From: JBFWIW01 sp050253535
GTDB taxonomy: Bacteria; Bacillota; Clostridia; Oscillospirales; Oscillospiraceae
DNA: 15,863 nt
NCBI GenBank assembly: GCA_050253535.1
Contig: JBFWIW010000065.1
Span: 1 to 15,863, forward strand
Direction: 5' to 3'
The position numbers were made by a program, and so were the translations under genes. This document shows positions 1-6,623 of this stretch, piece after piece. The number at the start of each line of letters is the position of its first letter. Positions within the stretch are counted from its first letter, which is position 1. The notes under the pieces were generated by a model. It was given only the letters and a program-made list of their open reading frames with translations, had not been told where the DNA came from and searched no databases.

Positions 1-516
1 AATGAATACGACACGTCTTCCCAGCGCCTCTGCCGTTTTTGAAATGCACTTACCGAGGCGGTAATGATCCAGAACGGGAAGGCCGGACAAACCGATACGC
101 ACCAGTTTGCAGCCTGTCATTATTTCATTCAAAAAATAAAGCGGTATCAGCGTCCCATGGTCCAACGCACTATCACGCTCTCCCAGTGTGCCGGCAGAAA
201 GGCCCGCGTCTCCCGCCGTTTTTTCAAGAAGTTTTACAAATTCACTGTCATACTCCGCCTCCAGCTTGACGCCGGCAACGCCGAACCGCCTTAGGTCGCC
301 CATCGCCTTCTCGCCTGGCGAAATGTGAAAATAATCGCCATACAAGGCGGTATGCGGCGATGTCAGCACTATAGTATCAGGTTTAAGCGCAGCAATCCTC
401 CCGGCAGTTTCCCGGCAGGCATCGATGGTGTTTTGTATTTTCCGCTCTTCTCCGCGGCCTACCTCCGGCAGAATAATTGGCGGATGAGGCAATATAAACG
501 CGCCAAGAATCGGCAT
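1..516 (-). CDS. AmmeMemoRadiSam-type protein, LigB/Memo-like domain (3' end truncated by window edge)
   Basis: 172 codons are visible, starting at an ATG whose complement is at 514-516 and preceded by an AAGGGGA ribosome binding site; the reading frame runs open off the window edge. The protein begins MPILGAFILPHPPIILPEVG and resembles the class III extradiol dioxygenase (LigB)/Memo fold. Candidate metal-site residues are H11 in LPHPP, H55 in TSPHTALY and D119-H120 in DHGT. In Firmicutes this N-terminal form is usually fused to a C-terminal AMMECR1 domain and encoded near a radical SAM protein (the AmmeMemoRadiSam system), whose biochemical role is unknown; the AMMECR1 part would lie outside the window. 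Family membership is recognised from the sequence; true ring-cleaving dioxygenase activity should not be assumed. It is divergent from the universal stress protein gene, so the two share the upstream region 517-735. Confidence 0.8.
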   Translation of the reverse strand, partial: MPILGAFILPHPPIILPEVGRGEERKIQNTIDACRETAGRIAALKPDTIVLTSPHTALYGDYFHISPGEKAMGDLRRFGVAGVKLEAEYDSEFVKLLEKTAGDAGLSAGTLGERDSALDHGTLIPLYFLNEIMTGCKLVRIGLSGLPVLDHYRLGKCISKTAEALGRRVVFI

Positions 517-633
517 AAAATCATCCCCTTTTCTCAAATTATATTGATTTTATTTATAGTCTGTTCATAAGAATCTCAATCAAATCATTATAACACTATT
601 TAAAATAATCTTGATAGCACATTTGTATATAAC

Positions 634-669
634 ACACAATATTTTCTTGTTATTTAGCAAATATTGTGT
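634..669. repeat. 11-bp inverted repeat over the usp promoter (possible operator)
   Basis: Arms ACACAATATTT (634-644) and AAATATTGTGT (659-669) are exact reverse complements separated by 14 bp. The right arm ends one base before the predicted -10 box, and the -35 box lies in the spacer. Inside it, TTGTTATTTAGCAA (647-660) has a TTG-N8-CAA pattern like CRP/FNR-family sites, with one imperfect half. A dyad placed across a promoter suggests a regulator site; which protein binds is not shown. Confidence 0.5.
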
Positions 670-675
670 TAATAT
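647..675 (+). promoter_or_regulatory. Predicted sigma-A promoter of the universal stress protein gene
   Basis: -35 TTGTTA (647-652), a 17-bp spacer and -10 TAATAT (670-675) lie about 60 bp before the ATG at 736. Spacing is ideal and both boxes are near consensus. It overlaps an inverted repeat, which points to regulated expression. Confidence 0.6.
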
Positions 676-735
676 GACAATAACAGCCGTGCAACCGTGA
701 CAGCTGATCTGCTCAATGTTGAAAGGAGATTTATT

Positions 736-1170
736 ATGTATAAAAAAATTCTGGTTGCGACAGATGCTTCAGAAAATTCCCGGCATGCATTATCTACAGC
801 GATAGAATATGCGAAACAATTTAAATCTGAAATTATACTCTTATATGTATTTAATCAGCTCAGACCCATAGTTAGTGCCGCTGGAGAAGATTTTATAGGT
901 TCCTACACTGAAGAGCAGATAAATGATTTTAGCGGCGAGATTCTTGATATGGCAGTGAAGGGAATGGATATCGGGAATATCAAAATCGAAAGGAAAATCG
1001 TCCAAGGTTACCCTTCTATCAAAATCATTGAAGAAGTCAAAGGTGACAGCGATATAGGTCTTATTGTAATGGGTACCCGTGGTCACGGCCCTTTGACAGG
1101 CGCAATAATAGGAAGCGTGGCGCAGCGCGTTCTGGCTAATTCCCCATGCCCAGTTTTAATAGTTAAATAA
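736..1170 (+). CDS. Universal stress protein, UspA family
   Basis: 144-residue single-domain UspA protein, the usual family size. It starts MYKKILVATDAS with the conserved D10. The ATP-binding motif G-2x-G-9x-G-S is intact near the C-terminus: G113, G116, then G126-S127. It therefore belongs to the nucleotide-binding subgroup. Such cytoplasmic dimers accumulate under starvation or other stress; their exact roles vary. The start at 736 is chosen because GAAAGGAG (721-728) sits 7 bp upstream; an in-frame ATG at 697 exists but lacks this site and would add 13 residues unlike the family. It is monocistronic, with a promoter at 647-675 and a terminator at 1190-1234 shared with the convergent dhaL operon. 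Confidence 0.93.
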   Translation: MYKKILVATDASENSRHALSTAIEYAKQFKSEIILLYVFNQLRPIVSAAGEDFIGSYTEEQINDFSGEILDMAVKGMDIGNIKIERKIVQGYPSIKIIEEVKGDSDIGLIVMGTRGHGPLTGAIIGSVAQRVLANSPCPVLIVK

Positions 1171-1189
1171 ATCCCTTACAAAACATTTT

Positions 1190-1234
1190 ATAGGCGGGGA
1201 GATAAATTCTGCACGAATTTATCTCCCCGCCTAT
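1190..1234. terminator. Bidirectional intrinsic terminator between usp and dhaL
   Basis: A perfect 20-bp stem: left arm 1190-1209, right arm 1215-1234, with a 5-nt TGCAC loop. The core is GC-rich (GGCGGGGAG). It sits between two convergent genes. T runs flank it imperfectly on both sides (ATTTCTT on +, TAAAATGTTTT on -), so it probably stops transcription from both directions. Confidence 0.85.
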
Positions 1235-1293
1235 CATTTCTTAAATCATTGAATTTTCACATTCACCCGCGTCAACAGAGTTCATTTTTTCGC

Positions 1294-1932
1294 TTACAGC
1301 AGCTTATCTATCCCATCAGCCATGGCGTTCAAAATCAGACAGCAGGACGCTGCTCCAGCATCAAGTACGCCCCTGGAACGCTCTCCCAATCTGCTGGAGC
1401 GCCCGAATTTGGCCACCATGTCCTTTGTCGAGTCTCTGCCCTTATCGGCGGCCGCCTTCATATTTTTGAGAGCGGTTTGGAAGTCCGTATTCGAAGCCGC
1501 AGCCTGATTGAGCGTATCGACCGATGGCGACAAGGTGTCGACAAGCGTTTTGTCTCCGACTTTTGCTTCTACGATTTCACAGAGACCGTCCAGTCCCGCC
1601 TGAAGCATAACGGCAAAATCGCCGAGTTCAATGATGTCTTTATCTTCGGCGGCTTCCGACATATCCATAAAAATGGTCCCGTAAATCGGCCCCATGGAAC
1701 CTCCGATTTCGTTCAAAAGAATCCCGCCCAATTCGAAAAGCCCGTCTGTAAATGAAATGTCCGATTCTGAGAACCGCTTTTCGAACAGGGTAAATCCCTT
1801 AGCCATATTCATGCCATGATCCCCGTCACCTATAAGCCCGTCTACCTCGCCAAGGTATGCTTTATTCTCCTTGATGACCTTTACCATTCGCATCAAAACT
1901 GACTTGCCATCATGGTTTTTAAAACCTTCCAC
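1294..1932 (-). CDS. dhaL: Dihydroxyacetone kinase subunit DhaL-like (ADP/ATP-binding)
   Basis: 212 residues, the normal DhaL length (about 210). The nucleotide/Mg site signature DGLIGDGDHG is present, with D31, D36 and D38 in the same spacing as the three Mg-binding aspartates of E. coli DhaL. The subunit carries the nucleotide that donates phosphate to the ketose held by DhaK. The start is GTG at 1932; AAAGGGGA lies 8 bp upstream and only 14 bp separate it from the dhaK stop, so the genes are co-transcribed. It is last in the four-gene operon and ends at the shared terminator. No DhaM phosphotransfer protein is encoded in the window, so the phosphate donor (ATP, or PTS via a distant DhaM) is unresolved. 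The true substrate may be a larger ketose than dihydroxyacetone. Confidence 0.9.
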   Translation of the reverse strand: MEGFKNHDGKSVLMRMVKVIKENKAYLGEVDGLIGDGDHGMNMAKGFTLFEKRFSESDISFTDGLFELGGILLNEIGGSMGPIYGTIFMDMSEAAEDKDIIELGDFAVMLQAGLDGLCEIVEAKVGDKTLVDTLSPSVDTLNQAAASNTDFQTALKNMKAAADKGRDSTKDMVAKFGRSSRLGERSRGVLDAGAASCCLILNAMADGIDKLL

Positions 1933-1946
1933 AGAAAATGTCCCCT

Positions 1947-2942
1947 TTAAAACTGTTTTAACCCCATACTGTAAGCGGGCATGTCCATCATTTCCTTAAG
2001 CTCTTTGTCCAGCTTCATTATCGTCAGAGTAGCGCCCATCATATCCAGAGAAGTGAAATAATTCCCGACATACGACCTGTAGACCTCTATTCCTTTTTTC
2101 GACAGAATTTTTTCAATTTCATCATAAAGTACATAGAGCTCCATTACCGGCGTCGCTCCAAGCCCGGAAACCAGGACAACCACTTCGTCTCCCGCCGCAA
2201 ATGGATAATCAGGGACAACGATGTTTACCATTCTGGCCGCCATCTGAACCGCGCTTTCCAGCGGACACACCTCTATGCCGGGCTCGCCGTGATGCCCGAT
2301 GCCTAGTTCCATCGTTCCGTCTTTGATTTCAAAGTTCGGATGCCCGACAGCAGGAAGTGTGCATGGCGTCAGACCGATGCCGACGCTTCTGGTGTTATCG
2401 ATCGCCTTCTGGGCTGTTTCAATAACTTCATCCAGGGACGCGCCCTTTGCCGCTTTTGCGCCGGCCACCTTCCACATTAGAACCTCGCCTGCTACACCGC
2501 GGCGTTTTTCCCGCTGGTCTTTCGGTGCCGAGGCCACGTCGTCATTAGCCACTACGGTTTTGACTTCGATACCCTGTCTCCTCGCCATCTTGGTGGCCAT
2601 TTTGACATTCATATTGTCGCCGGAATAATTGCCGTACAGGCATGCTACCCCTTTCCCCTGATCCGCAGATTTGAAAGCGTCAAGGAACGCCGCTGCCGTT
2701 GGGGAAGAGCATATCTCCCCGACTGCGACAGCATCGCACATGTTTCTGCCGACGTACCCTACAAAGGCTGGTTTGTGTCCGGAACCTCCGCCCGTTACAA
2801 TACCGACCTTTGCACCGGGGATATTCTTTGCTTTTATTACCCTTGGATTATCCGTTTTCTCAACAATATCTCCATGTGTTTTGAGAAAACCCCTCAGCAT
2901 CTCATCTACGATATCGTCCGGATCATTGAGAATTCTCTGCAT
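1947..2942 (-). CDS. dhaK: Dihydroxyacetone kinase subunit DhaK-like (ketose-binding)
   Basis: 331 residues. Catalytic positions match E. coli DhaK even in numbering: H56 in GGGSGH, D109 in YGNYSGDN, and H218 in GHHGEPG, the histidine that binds the substrate carbonyl covalently. After H56 it has K (GGGSGHKPAF) where classic DhaK has E (GHEP), a difference near the substrate pocket. The start is ATG at 2942; its SD, GGAGG, lies within the last codons of the upstream aldolase gene (TGG AGG TAA), so the two genes are almost overlapping and probably translationally coupled. With DhaL it should form a ketose kinase; relatives of this family phosphorylate tetruloses or apulose as well as dihydroxyacetone, so the substrate is open. 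It belongs to the isomerase-aldolase-kinase operon. Confidence 0.92.
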   Translation of the reverse strand: MQRILNDPDDIVDEMLRGFLKTHGDIVEKTDNPRVIKAKNIPGAKVGIVTGGGSGHKPAFVGYVGRNMCDAVAVGEICSSPTAAAFLDAFKSADQGKGVACLYGNYSGDNMNVKMATKMARRQGIEVKTVVANDDVASAPKDQREKRRGVAGEVLMWKVAGAKAAKGASLDEVIETAQKAIDNTRSVGIGLTPCTLPAVGHPNFEIKDGTMELGIGHHGEPGIEVCPLESAVQMAARMVNIVVPDYPFAAGDEVVVLVSGLGATPVMELYVLYDEIEKILSKKGIEVYRSYVGNYFTSLDMMGATLTIMKLDKELKEMMDMPAYSMGLKQF

Positions 2943-2944
2943 GC

Positions 2945-3844
2945 TTACCTCCAGTTGTTCTTCTCCAATTGCGCCATCATAGTCTTCATCTCAGCCTTGG
3001 TAATATTAACCAGCGGAGATCTCATATCCGCATTGGCTATGATACCTTCTTCTTTAAGCACTGCCTTATATCTTGCAATATTATTGCTGCAGCTCAAAAT
3101 ATTGTTCAGAATGGTCACCTGCTTCTGAATATCTCTCGCCTTTATAAAATCCCCGGCTGCCAAAGCGGCATAAAGCGCCTCATACTGATCCGGAATAATC
3201 TGCGCGTTGCCGGAAACCGTGCCGTCTCCGCCGGCGCAGGTTGTCACGTGATACAGCTCGTCCGGTCCGCAGAGTACGGAGAACGTGCCATTACGGATAG
3301 TCATCATGTCAATGATCTTGGACATATTCGGGTAGCTGTACTTAATGCCGATAACGTTCGGGCAGCTGTCTGCAATTTTCTTCGCCGTCGCAACATTCAG
3401 GTCGTTCACCGCGCACTGGGGAATGGCGTACAGATACATCGGGAAGTCTTCAGGAATACTCTTTGAAATACCTTCATAGTAGGAGACCAGGGCATCGTCG
3501 GAAACTTTCCAGAACGACGGTGTCACTACGCCGATACCGTCAGCACCGATATCCGCAGCATGCTTTGCAAGGGCTATTGTATCTCGCTGGTTCATTGCGC
3601 CGACATGAATATATACGCGAGCCCTTCCTGCCGTCTTTTTTACGACTGTCTCGGCCAAAGCTTTTCTCTCCGCAACGTCAAGCAGAAGCATCTCACCCGT
3701 TGTGCCCGCGGGATACAGGCACTGAATGCCCTTGCCAACCAGATATTCCGTCAGTTTTTCAACTGAAGCGATATCCAGTTCACCTTTTTTATCAAAAGGC
3801 GTAATGATCGGCACAACCACACCGTATAATTTGTTCGTTAACAT
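2945..3844 (-). CDS. DapA/NAL-superfamily Schiff-base aldolase or lyase, not a true DHDPS
   Basis: 299 residues, the usual TIM-barrel length of the DHDPS/N-acetylneuraminate lyase superfamily. Landmarks: VVPIITPF (10-17), GTTGE (47-51), the catalytic Tyr139 in LYAIP, and the Schiff-base Lys168 in VIGIKYS. The Arg found five residues after the catalytic Tyr in real dihydrodipicolinate synthases (E. coli R138) is Cys144 here, and LYN is LYA, so lysine biosynthesis is unlikely. A retro-aldol or dehydratase-type reaction on a 2-keto sugar acid or similar catabolic intermediate fits the context better. The start is ATG at 3844 with TAGGAGGA upstream. It is followed after 2 bp by dhaK; a putative internal promoter lies upstream at 3904-3932. 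Confidence 0.88.
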   Translation of the reverse strand: MLTNKLYGVVVPIITPFDKKGELDIASVEKLTEYLVGKGIQCLYPAGTTGEMLLLDVAERKALAETVVKKTAGRARVYIHVGAMNQRDTIALAKHAADIGADGIGVVTPSFWKVSDDALVSYYEGISKSIPEDFPMYLYAIPQCAVNDLNVATAKKIADSCPNVIGIKYSYPNMSKIIDMMTIRNGTFSVLCGPDELYHVTTCAGGDGTVSGNAQIIPDQYEALYAALAAGDFIKARDIQKQVTILNNILSCSNNIARYKAVLKEEGIIANADMRSPLVNITKAEMKTMMAQLEKNNWR

Positions 3845-3903
3845 ATTTTTTCCTCCTAAATATTAAATTTTTTCACTCCGCTTTACATGGCTGCTATTAA
3901 ACT

Positions 3904-3932
3904 ATTATACATTGGCGAACAGTAAACTACAA
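3904..3932 (-). promoter_or_regulatory. Putative internal promoter for the aldolase-dhaK-dhaL genes
   Basis: On the minus strand: -35 TTGTAG, 17-bp spacer, -10 TATAAT (perfect), 60 bp before the aldolase ATG. A second TATAAT-type box lies about 40 bp upstream (minus-strand GGTTATAATACC). The 163-bp gap after the isomerase stop is long for an operon and also holds a weak hairpin, TTCGGCG/CGCTGAA, so partial uncoupling from the isomerase is plausible. Confidence 0.45.
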
Positions 3933-4007
3933 TTCCCTTCAAGGTATTATAACCCCGAAAAACTTAAGTTTCAGCGTCAATTCAACTTCCAGCGCCGAAC
4001 CTTTTTC

Positions 4008-5423
4008 CTATTTGTTACCTAACATTTCAACATCAATGTTGAGCATTTTGCAGACCATCTTCAGTTCATCCACGTGGTCTCCGTATACCGCGTGGCAGTG
4101 ATTAGCATCAAAGCCATCGATGAATACTTTATGATCAAATGGCAGCTTTGCAAAAACATGCGGCCACTCCTTAGTCGTTTCGGCTTCCTTCTCCTTTGGC
4201 AGCTCCACAAATTCGCAGGGTATGATTACCATGCGGTATTTGCCTTCGCTCCGGCAAAGTCTGGCGATTGTCGCCTTGCCCGGTTTCGTCTGCATATTTA
4301 CGTGGCATCCCCCGCCGGCATAAATCGGCAGAGCCGGATAAAGCGTGACCTTTGCAAGGTTTTCCTTATAGTCATCACTTGCCGCCGCGTAATAAGTGGA
4401 CTGAGAGCCGCAGTTGCAGAACACCATAACGTCATTGTCTTTGTCATAGTGGCGGACATCCATAAAAATAACCGGCCTGTCGGTCAGCATTTTCAAGATC
4501 TGCATGGTTAGCGCGGCGTCGGAGTCGGCCTCACAGGCGCATACGCAGGTCTCCTTCCTGCCGCTCCAATCATACGGATCATTCAAAAATGCAGCGCTCA
4601 GGCACTCCGTACAGTAATGCCTGCTCATCTCGTAATGACATTTTACGCCGATGAAATCCAGGCCATAATCCTTTATAAGCTTCTTTGTGGCTTCGTAGTG
4701 CCTGATCTGTGTCTTTAATTTTTCCGGAGTAAAGCTGTCACCGTTATATTCAATCCTGCCGACGTTCTCTGTCAGCCAGTTAAAAGCTTTTTCAACATCG
4801 GCATCATCTATATTATCTGCTTCCCGAACGATTTCTACCTGATCGATATGCTCAACATCAATACCGAACAGCTGCTGCCAATCCTGCATTGAGACTGTGG
4901 AGCTGTACATGCCAAGGCTCCTGCCGCCGATAAGTCCGTATTTCATACCATTTAAGCGGTTTACAACCTTTGCACAATTAGCAAATAAGACAATTTGCTC
5001 CAATACTTCTTTTTCTTTTACATCGCCGGCGACACGGAAATGTTCAATGCCCAGGTGGTGCAGCGCGCCTCCTGCCGCCAGCATAGAGACCATGCCCGGC
5101 CAATCCGGATTTAAATTGGCAGCCAGCAAAAACGGGCCCTGTCCGTTTTTGGCCGCAATCGCGCTGAAATTCGGAAAGGCAAATACGCCGTATGAGAACA
5201 GCGTCGCATCGACTCCCTTTTTCTTTAAATCCTCCGCCAGACGCTTTGCGGATTCCACGCTGTTAACGAGGCCGTCCGCCACAACGACCTCAACCCGTCC
5301 GTCCTTCTTCAGCGCAGAGGCGATCGCGTCAACCTGTGCCTGAACGATTTCCTTGAGTTGCTCATGCACTTCAGGGTCTCCGTCAGAAAAGCCTAAAATT
5401 CCGAGTACCGGTTTCTTTCCCAT
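4008..5423 (-). CDS. L-fucose/L-arabinose isomerase-family sugar isomerase
   Basis: 471 residues from the ATG at 5423, which has AAGGAGG 6 bp upstream; an extension to 5453 exists but has no comparable site. The C-terminal half carries the expected Mn-site acids of the FucI/AraA fold: E298 in CACEAD and D322 in FMDVRHYD, exactly 24 residues apart as between E337 and D361 of E. coli FucI. A late histidine cluster, NHCHAVYGDH (441-450), supplies the third ligand candidate. This points to a cytoplasmic aldose-ketose isomerase. Substrate specificity is not readable; the protein is shorter than FucI (591 residues) and belongs to the diverse L-fucose/L-arabinose isomerase-like group. It is cysteine-rich in the middle (C262, C271, C274, C293, C295, C297). 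It is first in the operon with the aldolase and DhaKL, divergent from an IclR regulator that probably controls it. Confidence 0.85.
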   Translation of the reverse strand: MGKKPVLGILGFSDGDPEVHEQLKEIVQAQVDAIASALKKDGRVEVVVADGLVNSVESAKRLAEDLKKKGVDATLFSYGVFAFPNFSAIAAKNGQGPFLLAANLNPDWPGMVSMLAAGGALHHLGIEHFRVAGDVKEKEVLEQIVLFANCAKVVNRLNGMKYGLIGGRSLGMYSSTVSMQDWQQLFGIDVEHIDQVEIVREADNIDDADVEKAFNWLTENVGRIEYNGDSFTPEKLKTQIRHYEATKKLIKDYGLDFIGVKCHYEMSRHYCTECLSAAFLNDPYDWSGRKETCVCACEADSDAALTMQILKMLTDRPVIFMDVRHYDKDNDVMVFCNCGSQSTYYAAASDDYKENLAKVTLYPALPIYAGGGCHVNMQTKPGKATIARLCRSEGKYRMVIIPCEFVELPKEKEAETTKEWPHVFAKLPFDHKVFIDGFDANHCHAVYGDHVDELKMVCKMLNIDVEMLGNK

Positions 5424-5473
5424 TTTTTCCTCCTTATTAAATTTGCTTGACAATTCTCGAAAAAATGATTATT

Positions 5474-5515
5474 ATTTCATATATGAAATCCATAATTTAT
5501 ATATGAATTCCATAA
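5474..5515. repeat. Two tandem 20-bp repeats with palindromic cores: predicted IclR-type operator
   Basis: Units at 5476-5495 and 5496-5515 match at 18 of 20 positions (TTCATATATGAAATCCATAA in the first). The first lies within a perfect 16-bp palindrome, ATTTCATATATGAAAT (5474-5489); the second has a degenerate form, AATTTATATATGAATT. The 20-bp period puts both on nearly the same DNA face. They lie just downstream of the predicted isomerase -10 box (5520-5525), over the transcription start and leader, which suits repression by the divergently encoded IclR protein. Binding is inferred, not shown. Confidence 0.65.
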
Positions 5516-5519
5516 AATT

Positions 5520-5548
5520 GTTTTACCACATATATTATTAATTGTCAA
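5520..5548 (-). promoter_or_regulatory. Predicted promoter of the isomerase-aldolase-dhaKL operon
   Basis: On the minus strand: -35 TTGACA (complement of 5543-5548, perfect), 17-bp spacer, -10 TAAAAC (complement of 5520-5525, 4 of 6). Transcription would start near 5513, inside the tandem operator-like repeats. The weak -10 box leaves room for activation. Confidence 0.6.
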
Positions 5549-5549
5549 T

Positions 5550-5565
5550 ATGCATACATGTGCAT
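5550..5565. repeat. 16-bp near-palindrome between the divergent promoters
   Basis: ATGCATACATGTGCAT is self-complementary apart from one mismatched pair and sits directly upstream of the isomerase -35 box and 27 bp before the iclR -35 box. It could be a second regulator or activator site; it is unlike the tandem repeats, so a different protein is possible. Confidence 0.35.
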
Positions 5566-5591
5566 TAACAAAATTATAATTTAATAATGTT

Positions 5592-5620
5592 TTGACAAAA
5601 AAATAATTATGCTGTCTATT
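5592..5620 (+). promoter_or_regulatory. Predicted promoter of the iclR-family regulator gene
   Basis: Perfect -35 TTGACA (5592-5597), then after 17 bp TCTATT (5615-5620, 4 of 6). A better -10 sequence, TATAAT (5625-5630), lies 27 bp from this -35, too far for normal spacing. The -35 call is firm; the -10 is uncertain. Confidence 0.45.
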
Positions 5621-5656
5621 TATATATAATCAGCGTTAACTGAAATGAGGAATATC

Positions 5657-6439
5657 ATGGAAGATCAAAAGACTGCATCGCCTGCATTGGACAGGGGACT
5701 GAGTATCATTGAATATATCGCAAATAACGGAAGCGCTGTCTCGTTAAAACAGATTGCCGGTGATCTGGACATCCCTTTCGCCTCAGCATTCAGGCTATTA
5801 AAAAATCTGACAAGCCGCGGTTATGTACAGGAGATAAACAACGGCCAGCTTTTTTATGTTCTCGGTACAAAAATACTGAGCCTTGCCGATATCTACAACC
5901 GAAACACCCCCCTGCAGGCGATTGCCAAACCGTTCATGATTACACTGGCGCAAAAATCCGAACAAACAGTGCAGTTAGCAATTTTACGGGAGAGCGGCAC
6001 ACTTATCTATGTCGATCACGCATTCTCATCCGCGCCGCTTAACATCGTGGCTCCCCTATATCAGCCGATAAACCTGAATGTCAGCGCATCCGGCAAAATT
6101 TTATTTTCCTATTTAGGGGAAAGCTCTCAGAATTCTATATTAGAGAATTTGACCTTTGAATCGGCCGCTCCAAATACAATTACAGAAAAAGCTGCCTTTC
6201 GTCAGGAGATAGTTAAAAGCCGCGCTAGGGGATACGCCGTGGACGATGAGGAATTTTCTCCCGGTATAGGATGCATTGCTGTTCCGATTTTTGACCATAA
6301 CAACAGTTGCATTGCCGCTCTTGGCATAACCGGAACGATTCAGAATTACAGAAGTCCGATTAAATTTAAAAATCTGCTGGATGCGCTTCAGGCAACGGCA
6401 CTGGATATTTCCTTAAAATTAGGCTTCCATCTTGTATAA
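5657..6439 (+). CDS. IclR-family transcriptional regulator
   Basis: 260 residues, the typical IclR length. Residues 10-70 form the winged helix-turn-helix (ALDRGLSIIEYIANNGSAVS, then SLKQIAGDLDIP and FASAFRLLKNLTSRGYV), and about 80-255 is the effector-binding domain, with late signatures SRARGYAVDDEEFSPGIGCI and AVPIFDHNNSCIAALGITG. The start is taken at ATG 5657, with GAGG at 5648-5650 overlapping an upstream in-frame ATG at 5645 that lacks its own site. It is divergent from the isomerase operon with a shared 233-bp control region holding tandem palindromic repeats, so it is most likely the pathway-specific regulator responding to the pathway sugar or an intermediate. IclR proteins act as repressors or activators; repression is favoured by operator position. 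Confidence 0.93.
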   Translation: MEDQKTASPALDRGLSIIEYIANNGSAVSLKQIAGDLDIPFASAFRLLKNLTSRGYVQEINNGQLFYVLGTKILSLADIYNRNTPLQAIAKPFMITLAQKSEQTVQLAILRESGTLIYVDHAFSSAPLNIVAPLYQPINLNVSASGKILFSYLGESSQNSILENLTFESAAPNTITEKAAFRQEIVKSRARGYAVDDEEFSPGIGCIAVPIFDHNNSCIAALGITGTIQNYRSPIKFKNLLDALQATALDISLKLGFHLV

Positions 6440-6450
6440 CAGCGTTAGCA

Positions 6451-6493
6451 AGCGCCTATGTGAACATTCATAACGGGTGTCCACATAGGCGCT
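6451..6493 (+). terminator. Stem-loop after the iclR gene, probable terminator
   Basis: Perfect 12-bp arms AGCGCCTATGTG (6451-6462) and CACATAGGCGCT (6482-6493) with a 19-nt loop, 11 bp after the iclR stop codon. A T-run is lacking (GTATATA follows), so it may be weak or an RNA 3'-end stabiliser. Confidence 0.6.
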
Positions 6494-6558
6494 GTATATA
6501 AAGCAGCAAAACTCCGCGATTATCAGCCTTGCGGAAGGCGAGACGTCCTCTGTTTTGG

Positions 6559-6587
6559 TTTACATAAGAACACGAAGATGGTATTAT
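6559..6587 (+). promoter_or_regulatory. Predicted sigma-A promoter upstream of the ECF sigma gene
   Basis: -35 TTTACA (6559-6564), 17-bp spacer, -10 TATTAT (6582-6587), each 5 of 6 to consensus. Transcription would start near 6594 and run into the hairpin at 6624-6654 after about 30 nt, then to the sigma gene at 6718. No clear ECF-type promoter was recognised closer to the gene. Confidence 0.5.
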
Positions 6588-6623
6588 ATAATAATTATCA
6601 GGCTAATCAACAGTAATTATATG

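Noticed and set aside
39..570. Plus-strand open frames at the left edge
   Set aside because: They are shadows of the minus-strand LigB/AMMECR1-type gene, whose 172 codons contain recognisable motifs and a ribosome binding site.
2945..3844. Calling this gene dapA (dihydrodipicolinate synthase)
   Set aside because: The substrate-binding Arg of DHDPS is replaced by Cys and the gene sits in a sugar-catabolic operon, not with lysine genes.
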